NCBI GenBank assembly: GCA_003484865.1 | Contig: DMZT01000190.1 | Span: 1 to 8,004 of the forward strand | Direction: 5' to 3' | Length of the DNA: 8,004 nt | Source: Stenotrophomonas sp. | Lineage (GTDB): Bacteria > Pseudomonadota > Gammaproteobacteria > Xanthomonadales > Xanthomonadaceae | Part shown: positions 1 to 5,476 of the stretch, one piece after another | How the letters are laid out: every line of letters begins with the position of its first letter | Numbering within the stretch: position 1 is the stretch's first letter | The notes under the pieces: generated by a model | Seen by the model: the letters and a program-made list of their open reading frames with translations, nothing else | Database searches by the model: none | What the model was told of the DNA's origin: nothing | Position numbers and translations under genes: made by a program

Positions 1-394
1 AGCGACGATAGAACGCGACCGCATTGAGCGAGGCTGAGAGCACCAAGGGCCGCGCCGGATCCGCCCGTGCTTGCATCGCCTGCATCAAGGTCAGGCCGAT
101 GCCACGGCCGCCGCAGTCGGGATCGACGAACAACGCATCGATTTCGTTGCCGGCCAGATCGATCACGCCATAGCCCAACAGCGCGCCGTCGGCGTCTTCG
201 GCAATCACGCAGCCACCGGCGGCGAGCAGCGCGCGGTAGTGGTCCGGTGGCGGTGAGGCCGACCACGGGGCGATCACCTCCGGCGGATAGGCCGCACTGC
301 ACAGTTCACGTACGCACCGCGTGCGCAGCAGCCAAAGTCTGTCCGCCTCCTCGGCACGGCCAACGCGCAAGCGCAGGTCACGCGCATCGGTCAT
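1..394 (-). CDS. GNAT-family N-acetyltransferase, C-terminus beyond window edge
   Basis: The first 131 codons of a GNAT (Gcn5-related) acetyltransferase, which moves an acetyl group from acetyl-CoA to an amine; the substrate is not predictable. Reading from ATG 394, the fold's beta-strand core is visible: GGCVIAED and LLGYGVIDL (strands 2-3), then NEIDALFVDPDCGGRGIG, which is strand 4 plus the acetyl-CoA pyrophosphate loop (motif A), then the helix LTLMQAMQARA. Near the edge, SLNAVAFYRR is the usual N...A..FY segment before the C-terminal strand. Probably only a few dozen residues are missing. The start overlaps the stop of the upstream glutamate-synthase-like gene as ATGA (394-391), and only a weak distant GGAC could serve as ribosome site, so translation is probably coupled. 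The first position of the Q/RxxGxG motif is Gly, a tolerated variant. Confidence 0.85.
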   Translation of the reverse strand, partial: MTDARDLRLRVGRAEEADRLWLLRTRCVRELCSAAYPPEVIAPWSASPPPDHYRALLAAGGCVIAEDADGALLGYGVIDLAGNEIDALFVDPDCGGRGIGLTLMQAMQARADPARPLVLSASLNAVAFYRR

Positions 395-2013
395 CGCGAT
401 TTGCTTGTCCGCAGCGCCTGGATGCGCGCCGGCGGCTGGAACGAATCACTGCGCGCATCGGCCCAGTAGTCGTGGAAGACCGCATGGTCCGGCACTTTGC
501 GCAGCAGCTCACCCGGGGCCAGATAGCGGTACAGCGAAGCCAGTGAGCGGATTTCCACCGGCGAGACGCGGCGCAGGATGTGCTCCGGGCCCAACTCGGA
601 AGGATCGTTCAAGCCGGCCGCGCACAACAGGTCGCGCAGCGCGCGCAGGGTGTTCTCATGGTAGTTGTGAACGCGCGTGGCCTTGTCAGCGGCGTCCAGG
701 TGACGCCAGCGATGCGGGTTCTGCGTGGCGATGCCGGTGGGGCATTTATCGCTGTGGCAGCTCAGCGACTGGATGCAGCCCAGCGCGAACATGAAGCCAC
801 GCCCGGCATTGCACCAGTCCGCGCCCAGCGCGATGGTGCGTGCGATCTCGAAGGCACTGGTGACCTTGCCCGCCGCACCGACGCGGATGCGATCGCGCAG
901 GTCCAGGCCGACCAGCGTGTTGTGCACCAGCAACAGCGCCTCGTGCATCGGCACACCCACGTGATCGATGAACTCGGCCGGCGCCGCACCGGTACCTCCC
1001 TCGGCGCCATCGACCACGATGAAATCCGGCAGCAGCCCGGTTTCCTGCATCGCCTTGGCGATACCGAACCACTCCCAGGGGTGGCCGATGGCCAGCTTGA
1101 ACCCGACCGGCTTGCCGCCGGACAACTCGCGCAGCCGCGCAACGAACTGCAGCAGTTCCACCGGCGTATTGAACGCGCTGTGCCTGGAGGGCGATACGCA
1201 ATCCACGCCCATCGGCACGCCACGGGTGATCGAAATCTCCTCGCTCACTTTGGCCGCCGGCAGCACGCCGCCGTGGCCGGGCTTGGCGCCCTGCGACAGC
1301 TTGATCTCGATCATCTTGACCTGATCATGGGTGGCGTTGGCGACGAATTTCTCTTCGCTGAAACCACCGGCATCGTCACGGCATCCGAAGTAGCCCGAGC
1401 CGATTTCCCAGACCAGGTCGCCGCCCATTTCGCGGTGATAGGGCGAAATCGACCCTTCGCCGGTGTCGTGATAGAAGCTGCCACGGCGCGCGCCTTCGTT
1501 GAGGGCGCGGATCGCGTTCGCCGACAACGAACCGAAGCTCATCGCGGAGATGTTGAACACACTGGCCGAATACGGCTTGGCGCAGTTCGGGCCGATCTGG
1601 ATGCGGAAATCGTGGTGGCCGATCTCGGTCGGCGCCAGCGAATGGTTGATCCACTCGTAGTCCACCGCATAGGTGCTGCGCAGCGTACCGAACGGCACCA
1701 CGTCCATTTCATTCTTGGAGCGCTGGTAGATCAGCGCGCGCTGCTGGCGCGAGAACGGCACATCCTCCAGATCGCTCTGCACGAAGTACTGGCGGATCTC
1801 CGGCCCGATCGATTCCAGCCCGTAGCGGAAGTGGGCCATCACCGGATAGTTGCGCCGCAGCGTGCTGCGCTTCTGCAGCAGATCCCAGGTGCCCAGCACC
1901 ACCAGCAACGCCGTCACGCCGACGCCCCAGTACCAGGCGGGCCAGATCGTGGCCAACCACAGGCAGACCGGGAACAACCCGATGGCGAGCAGGTACGCGA
2001 GATAGCGATGCAT
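391..2013 (-). CDS. Membrane-anchored FMN-binding glutamate synthase family protein
   Basis: A 540-residue protein built on the FMN/iron-sulfur synthase domain of glutamate synthase (Glu_synthase, Pfam PF01645). Residues 4-23 and 27-43 are two hydrophobic helices, suggesting inner-membrane anchoring with the catalytic domain in the cytoplasm. Conserved synthase segments are ISAMSFGSLS (155-164), HDTGEGSIS (182-190), LSQGAKPGHGGVLP (239-252) and VDGAEGGTGAAP (334-345). Cys413, Cys419 and Cys424 make the C-x5-C-x4-C 3Fe-4S signature, followed by PTGIATQ. The N-terminal glutamine amidotransferase domain and the C-terminal beta-helix domain of full GltB are absent, so glutamine hydrolysis cannot occur in this chain; ammonia, a partner or another substrate must be used. 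ATG 2013 is preferred over TTG 2025 because a strong GAGGAAAG ribosome site sits 5 nt before the ATG. It follows the UDP-sugar dehydrogenase gene by 31 bp. The true reaction of these short homologues is unsettled. Confidence 0.9.
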   Translation of the reverse strand: MHRYLAYLLAIGLFPVCLWLATIWPAWYWGVGVTALLVVLGTWDLLQKRSTLRRNYPVMAHFRYGLESIGPEIRQYFVQSDLEDVPFSRQQRALIYQRSKNEMDVVPFGTLRSTYAVDYEWINHSLAPTEIGHHDFRIQIGPNCAKPYSASVFNISAMSFGSLSANAIRALNEGARRGSFYHDTGEGSISPYHREMGGDLVWEIGSGYFGCRDDAGGFSEEKFVANATHDQVKMIEIKLSQGAKPGHGGVLPAAKVSEEISITRGVPMGVDCVSPSRHSAFNTPVELLQFVARLRELSGGKPVGFKLAIGHPWEWFGIAKAMQETGLLPDFIVVDGAEGGTGAAPAEFIDHVGVPMHEALLLVHNTLVGLDLRDRIRVGAAGKVTSAFEIARTIALGADWCNAGRGFMFALGCIQSLSCHSDKCPTGIATQNPHRWRHLDAADKATRVHNYHENTLRALRDLLCAAGLNDPSELGPEHILRRVSPVEIRSLASLYRYLAPGELLRKVPDHAVFHDYWADARSDSFQPPARIQALRTSKSR

Positions 2014-2015
2014 GG

Positions 2016-2023
2016 CTTTCCTC
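2016..2023 (-). promoter_or_regulatory. Ribosome binding site deciding the start of the glutamate-synthase-like gene
   Basis: GAGGAAAG lies with its AGGA core 5 nt upstream of ATG 2013. An in-frame TTG at 2025 would place this site inside the coding sequence and has no comparable site of its own, so the ATG start is preferred. Confidence 0.7.
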
Positions 2024-2044
2024 AATCAATAGCTGCCCCCGAGT

Positions 2045-3331
2045 CTACAGGCGGTCGTCCACCACTTCCCGGGGCCACACGGATTTGACGTCGTACACCA
2101 CACCGCCCGGCGTGAGCAGCGCGCGGACCTGCGCGGCATCGAACGCACGGAAACGATCATGCGCCACCGCCAGTACGACGGCGTCATAGCCGGCCGCATC
2201 CGGGGCCTCGACCCAGCGCACGCCCGCATCGACCAGTGCGGCCGGCCCCACCCACGGGTCCTGCACGTCCACCCGGGCGCCACTGACCTGCAGGCGCTGC
2301 GCCAGTTCCAACGCGCGGCTGTTGCGCAGGTCCGGGCAGTTCTCCTTGAAGGTCACGCCCAGTACCAGCACGCGTGCCTGCGCGACATCGATGCTGCGCG
2401 ATGCCAGCAGTGCCAGCACGCGTTGTGCGACATGCTCGCCGACCCGGTTGTTGACCTGTCGCGCGGTGTGGATCAGGTCCGGGTGATACCCCACGCTCTC
2501 GGACTTGTGCAGCAGGTAGTACGGGTCCACGCCGATGCAGTGGCCGCCGACCAGGCCCGGGCGGAACGGGAGGAAGTTCCACTTGCTGCCGGCCGCATCC
2601 AGCACGTCCTGGGTATCGATGCCGAGCCGATCGAAGATCAACGCCAGCTCGTTGACCAACGCAATGTTGACGTCGCGCTGGATGTTCTCGATCACCTTGG
2701 CCGCTTCGGCCACGCGGATCGAGGGCGCCGGCCAGGTGCCGGCCGTAATGATGCGCTTGTACAAGGCATCGACCACGGCGGCGACTTCCGGCGTCGAGCC
2801 GGAGGTGATCTTGCGGATGTCCGGCAACCGCCGTTCGCGGTCACCCGGATTGATCCGCTCCGGGCTGTAACCGCAATAGAAATCGACGTTGAAGCGCAGC
2901 CCCGATCCGGCCTCCAGCAGCGGCACGCAGACTTCTTCTGTCGTGCCCGGGTAGACGGTGGATTCGTAGATCACGATGTCGCCCGGCGTGAGCAGGCCGG
3001 CGATCAGGGTGCTGGCACTGCGCAGCGGCCCGAGATCGGGCTGCTCATGCGCATCGATCGGGGTGGGCACGGTCACGATGTAGACGTTGCACCCGGCCAG
3101 CTCTGAAGGATCGGCGGTGTAGCGGGCATGCAACGCAGCAGCCAGTTCATCCGCGTCCAGTTCCAGGGTGTGATCCATGCCACGCTGCAGCTCGGCGACC
3201 CGCGCCTGATCGATGTCGTAGCCCACCGTGGCCTGGTGCCGGCCAAAGGTCACGGTCAACGGCAGCCCAACGTAGCCGAGCCCGATGACCCCGATGCGCG
3301 CGGACACCGCGGCGGAAATGGCGTGCGTCAT
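2045..3331 (-). CDS. tviB: UDP-N-acetylhexosamine 6-dehydrogenase, TviB/WbpO type
   Basis: A 428-residue nucleotide-sugar dehydrogenase. The family performs NAD-dependent two-step oxidation of C6 of UDP-GlcNAc or UDP-GalNAc to the uronic acid, a cytoplasmic precursor for surface polysaccharide. N-terminal Rossmann domain with GLGYVG at 17-22 and VPTPID at 88-93; ESTVYPGT at 123-130; linker-helix residues Lys212 and Asn216 in AAKVIENIQRD; catalytic Cys265 in GGHCIGVDPYYL; C-terminal domain with FKENCPDLRNS at 328-338. This last motif and the overall length place it in the TviB/WbpO/CapL branch rather than with UDP-glucose dehydrogenases. Which epimer is oxidised cannot be read from the sequence. 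The start at ATG 3331 has GGAG 7 nt upstream; an in-frame extension to 3598 is not homologous to the family and runs through a terminator. No glycosyltransferase or other polysaccharide gene is in view. It heads an apparent operon with the glutamate-synthase-like and GNAT genes. Confidence 0.93.
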   Translation of the reverse strand: MTHAISAAVSARIGVIGLGYVGLPLTVTFGRHQATVGYDIDQARVAELQRGMDHTLELDADELAAALHARYTADPSELAGCNVYIVTVPTPIDAHEQPDLGPLRSASTLIAGLLTPGDIVIYESTVYPGTTEEVCVPLLEAGSGLRFNVDFYCGYSPERINPGDRERRLPDIRKITSGSTPEVAAVVDALYKRIITAGTWPAPSIRVAEAAKVIENIQRDVNIALVNELALIFDRLGIDTQDVLDAAGSKWNFLPFRPGLVGGHCIGVDPYYLLHKSESVGYHPDLIHTARQVNNRVGEHVAQRVLALLASRSIDVAQARVLVLGVTFKENCPDLRNSRALELAQRLQVSGARVDVQDPWVGPAALVDAGVRWVEAPDAAGYDAVVLAVAHDRFRAFDAAQVRALLTPGGVVYDVKSVWPREVVDDRL

Positions 3332-3396
3332 CGAGCGGCTCCGCACCGCGGAACCGGGCCAGCCATCAGGCGGGGCATCATCAGGGAATACGTCAT
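3328..3396 (-). CDS. Possible 22-codon leader ORF before tviB
   Basis: ATG 3396 opens a 22-codon frame (MTYSLMMPRLMAGPVPRCGA, then AR) whose TGA stop overlaps the tviB ATG as ATGA (3331-3328). The peptide is Met- and Pro-rich and resembles nothing I know. No good ribosome binding site precedes it, so it may be chance. If translated, termination would place ribosomes exactly on the tviB start and couple the two, as at the downstream gltS-like/GNAT junction. Confidence 0.2.
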   Translation of the reverse strand: MTYSLMMPRLMAGPVPRCGAAR

Positions 3397-3634
3397 GCGA
3401 TACGGAGCCGGGAGACAGGTGGTGCAAGACTAACGCGCCCGACCCTGCCCCACAAAGAACAAAGCCGCCGCCCGCGGAGAGTACGGACGACGGCCAAAGG
3501 AATAATGGTCCAGCTGCGGTTACTACCCTTTCAGACAGCCTCCAAGGGCAAACCCCGCAAGACTGGTCACAGCTGGTAGAAAGAGGATAGGCGTGCAACC
3601 GTGATCATTGTGTTACGGACAAGGTTGTTTTGCG
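3332..3634. other. Intergenic leader region between BLUF gene and tviB
   Basis: About 300 bp without a convincing protein gene, and less GC-rich than its neighbours. Reading in the minus direction it holds a direct repeat of TGGTC(A)CAGCTG (3564-3575 and 3506-3516), an intrinsic terminator (3494-3454) and the possible leader ORF (3396-3328). The tviB promoter must lie here unless the operon depends on read-through from the BLUF gene, but I cannot assign a clear -35/-10 pair. Where transcription starts decides whether the hairpin only ends the BLUF transcript or attenuates tviB. Confidence 0.6.
3454..3494 (-). terminator. Intrinsic terminator upstream of tviB
   Basis: In minus-strand RNA, GCCGTCGTCCG (3494-3484) pairs with CGGGCGGCGGC (3474-3464) over 11 bp, two of them G-U wobbles, around a 9-nt loop. 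The stem is followed directly by TTTGTTCTTT (3463-3454). In plus-strand RNA the two wobbles become A-C mismatches and no U tract follows, so the signal is directional. It lies 140 bp after the BLUF stop and 123 bp before the tviB start, fitting a BLUF-gene terminator or a tviB attenuator. Confidence 0.65.
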
Positions 3635-4090
3635 TTACGACCCCAATGTCACTGCTGCCGGTTCCAACTCGCCGGACACACCGGTCCATGCCTCCAGCAG
3701 ACGACCAAAACCTGCGGGCATATCGTCTGGCTCGGAACACCGCTGTTGGAACCCCTGCCAGGGCGCCTCGACGATACGCGCAAGCGCATCCGGTTCGACC
3801 GCTGCCGATGCCATCGTCCAGCAGGGGAAATGGCGTTTCTCCACGAACCCTCGCGCGAGTTCGCGCAGATTCGTATGGATGCGCGCGTTGAACACGCGCT
3901 GGAACACCGAGTCGACACCGTCCTCCGGTCCCTCGAAGTACTGCAGGAAACACCGGCCGTCGAACATCAGCACGCCGGTCACGCCTGCCACTTTGTTAAA
4001 CCCCATTGCTGCTCGCAGGATCTGATCGATATCAGACGTTTCGATTCCATCGATAGCGTCGCTGACATAAGCGACCGCATGCAGCGGCAT
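3635..4090 (-). CDS. Short BLUF-domain blue-light photoreceptor
   Basis: A 151-residue single-domain BLUF (sensor of blue light using FAD) protein. All residues known to shape the flavin pocket are visible: Tyr8 in AYVS, Asn32 in GFNK, Gln50 in CFLQYFEGP, and Trp91 and Met93 in CWTM. These numbers coincide with those of the cyanobacterial BLUF protein Slr1694/PixD. VAGVTGVLMFDGRCFLQ is the typical strand 2-3 signature. BLUF proteins bind FAD and rearrange the Tyr-Gln-flavin hydrogen bonds in blue light. After residue 93 about 58 residues follow with no recognisable output domain (no EAL, GGDEF or HTH), so signalling probably goes through a protein partner. ATG 4090 is chosen because the BLUF domain begins there; a GTG at 4165 would add a 25-residue tail with no family support. 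The ribosome site is weak (GGAA, 7 nt before ATG). It stands 107 bp after the TraB/GumN gene, and its target is not evident from neighbours. Confidence 0.93.
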   Translation of the reverse strand: MPLHAVAYVSDAIDGIETSDIDQILRAAMGFNKVAGVTGVLMFDGRCFLQYFEGPEDGVDSVFQRVFNARIHTNLRELARGFVEKRHFPCWTMASAAVEPDALARIVEAPWQGFQQRCSEPDDMPAGFGRLLEAWTGVSGELEPAAVTLGS

Positions 4091-4197
4091 GAAGGATTTC
4101 CGGAATGAACTGAAGCTGACTATGCCATGAAGTTTTCGCACTGGGTAGACACCGAATGTGCTCACGGTCTCGTTACGAATCGCCCGTTAGTCACGCC

Positions 4198-5229
4198 TTA
4201 TTCCGGTGCCTGGACCTCATAGCCCCGGGCACGCAGTTGATCGGCATAGCCACCGGGCACCAGCAGCGAGGTGACCGGGACGGTCGCAAAGGTGACCGCA
4301 TTGCGCGCCAACGCCTCGCCGGCCAGGGTCATCCATTTGCGCTGCGCCTGCGCATCGACATCGGTCAAGCCACGCCGCCGCCCGAAATCGCTGTTGGCCA
4401 CGGCATCCACGCAGGCCAGGTACTGCCCCTTCACCGCCAGCCGCTCCAGCGCCTCGATATCACCGACCGACCAGGCGTTGGCGCGCTCGGCCAGCAGCGG
4501 CAGGCCGTGTTCGACCACATCCAGGGTACGGCGGAAGCACTCGACATCCTGCAAGGCGGTGCCACGCACTTCCTTCAACGCCTGCCGCGGGTCGGCGATC
4601 TTGATCGTGACCTGGGTCGGGACCGGCGTGAGACCGTGCGCCTTGCTGGCCTTCTGCACGATCCTGGACACCGGTGAGGAACGGCCGAGGCCGACATCCT
4701 TCAGTGCGGCGGCATACAGCTGGGTCGCGGCCACCAAGGGCCGGTCTTTCTCGATGCCTCCGTCGCGGCCGATGTGGCGCTGCTTGAGCACTTCCCAGCG
4801 CGCGTAGAGATCGGGCGGCAACACCTCGCGCAAGGTGCGTCCGTCGGGATCACGGGCAGCCTTCATCGCCGAGGGCACCAGGGTCAGCCCGCGGAAAAAG
4901 CCCACGTCGGCATCCAGTGTCCAGCCCGGCGAGCCGAGCACTTCCTGCGCGCTGGCGATCACCGCCTGCACCTCGTCGGCACGCCACGTCAGCTTGGCTG
5001 GCAGCGGCGAAACCGTCCCGAGAATCCACAGTGTGTGGCCCTGGGCATTTCGGACCTGCCACATGCCTGGCCCGGGCTGCTCACCCGAGACCACCACCGG
5101 GGCGAGATCGATCACCTCGCCTGCGGCCTGCGCCGGCACCTGCGTCTGGGCCTGCGCATGGGCCACGCCGCCGAACAGCAGCGCCACGCCCCACACCAGT
5201 GCTTTCCCTGCACGAACTGCGTTTGCCAT
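4198..5229 (-). CDS. Secreted TraB/GumN family protein with degenerate active-site motifs
   Basis: A 343-residue protein starting at ATG 5229. Residues 1-25 form a signal peptide (basic Arg6 and Lys9, hydrophobic LVWGVALLFGGV, AHA cleavage box at 23-25), so the mature protein is probably periplasmic. The TraB/GumN fold (PF01963, related to Tiki proteins) is indicated by MWQVRNAQGHTLWILGT at 56-72 and by the C-terminal LLVPGGYADQLRARGYEV. The family's two GX2H motifs are lost: the first reads GTVS (71-74) where G-T-x-H is usual, and the second reads TVPVTSLL (316-323) where VGxxHL is expected. The acidic position after the first motif is also missing (EVLGSPGW at 96-103). It is therefore probably not a metalloprotease of the Tiki type. 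The family's role in bacteria is poorly known; GumN itself sits at the end of the Xanthomonas xanthan cluster. The gene follows the tRNA-Leu by about 100 bp. Confidence 0.85.
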   Translation of the reverse strand: MANAVRAGKALVWGVALLFGGVAHAQAQTQVPAQAAGEVIDLAPVVVSGEQPGPGMWQVRNAQGHTLWILGTVSPLPAKLTWRADEVQAVIASAQEVLGSPGWTLDADVGFFRGLTLVPSAMKAARDPDGRTLREVLPPDLYARWEVLKQRHIGRDGGIEKDRPLVAATQLYAAALKDVGLGRSSPVSRIVQKASKAHGLTPVPTQVTIKIADPRQALKEVRGTALQDVECFRRTLDVVEHGLPLLAERANAWSVGDIEALERLAVKGQYLACVDAVANSDFGRRRGLTDVDAQAQRKWMTLAGEALARNAVTFATVPVTSLLVPGGYADQLRARGYEVQAPE

Positions 5230-5293
5230 GTGGCGTGTCCGAGGTGGGTTGCTGCGCAGCGTACGGTGGCACGCGGCCGGCTGCGTAAAGTTT

Positions 5294-5311
5294 GCGTTGC
5301 GCGGGCAACGC
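5294..5311 (-). terminator. Small hairpin after tRNA-Leu, weak terminator candidate
   Basis: GCGTTGC-CCGC-GCAACGC, a perfect 7-bp stem with a 4-nt loop, starts 15 nt past the tRNA CCA end in the direction of transcription. It is followed by AAACTTTA rather than a clean U tract, so it may act as a processing signal or a weak terminator. Confidence 0.3.
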
Positions 5312-5325
5312 GTGAAACTGGCCGT

Positions 5326-5412
5326 TGGTGCCCGGGGCCGGAATCGAACCGGCATGGGGTTGCCCCCGGCGGATTTTAAGTCCGATGCGTCTACCAGTTT
5401 CGCCACCCGGGC
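5326..5412 (-). tRNA. tRNA-Leu (anticodon UAA)
   Basis: An 87-nt class II tRNA with encoded CCA. The acceptor stem is GCCCGGG (5412-5406) with CCCGGGC (5335-5329), then ACCA. The anticodon loop is CUUAAAA, so the anticodon is UAA, reading the Leu codons UUA and UUG. A long variable arm (GGGGGCAACCCC region) is typical of leucine tRNA, and the T arm reads CCGGUUCGAUUCCGG. The gene lies alone between hemN and the TraB/GumN gene on the same strand. The bases just upstream, GCGCGCC, resemble the GC-rich discriminator of stable-RNA promoters, but I cannot see a convincing -10 hexamer. Confidence 0.97.
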
Positions 5413-5476
5413 AACGGCGCGCATAGGGTGCCTGATCGCGCCCGGTTTTGGAATGCACGCGTCACTGCGGCCCCGC

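Noticed and set aside
580..2088. 502-codon open frame on the plus strand
   Set aside because: It lies antisense to the glutamate-synthase-like gene, whose conserved motifs prove the minus frame. The plus product is low-complexity, rich in Arg, Ala and Gln, and typical of a high-GC shadow.
2159..3106. 315-codon open frame on the plus strand
   Set aside because: Antisense shadow of the UDP-sugar dehydrogenase; no recognisable domain.
3518..3530. ops/RfaH-like element (GGTAG) in the minus-strand tviB leader
   Set aside because: Only the GGTAG core matches the ops consensus; the flanking positions differ, so chance is the simpler explanation.
3332..3598. In-frame N-terminal extension of the dehydrogenase by 89 codons
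   Set aside because: Family members begin near MTHAISA with the Rossmann strand soon after. The extension crosses the terminator hairpin, and ATG 3331 has its own ribosome site.
3540..3600. Possible c-di-GMP (GEMM-I) riboswitch, prompted by AGGGCAAACC on the plus strand
   Set aside because: The hairpin and the GGACGCAAAGCC-like segment that must follow are missing, and no plus-strand gene lies downstream.
4091..4165. 25-codon GTG-started extension of the BLUF gene
   Set aside because: The BLUF domain begins at ATG 4090 with Tyr at position 8 as in short BLUF proteins; the extra segment has no family similarity.
5326..5412. tRNA-Leu as an integration site for a mobile element
   Set aside because: No integrase gene, no repeated tRNA 3' end and no change in composition is seen on either side within the window.
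5230..5424. N-terminal extension of the TraB/GumN frame
   Set aside because: It would translate through the tRNA-Leu gene and hide the signal peptide that starts at ATG 5229.
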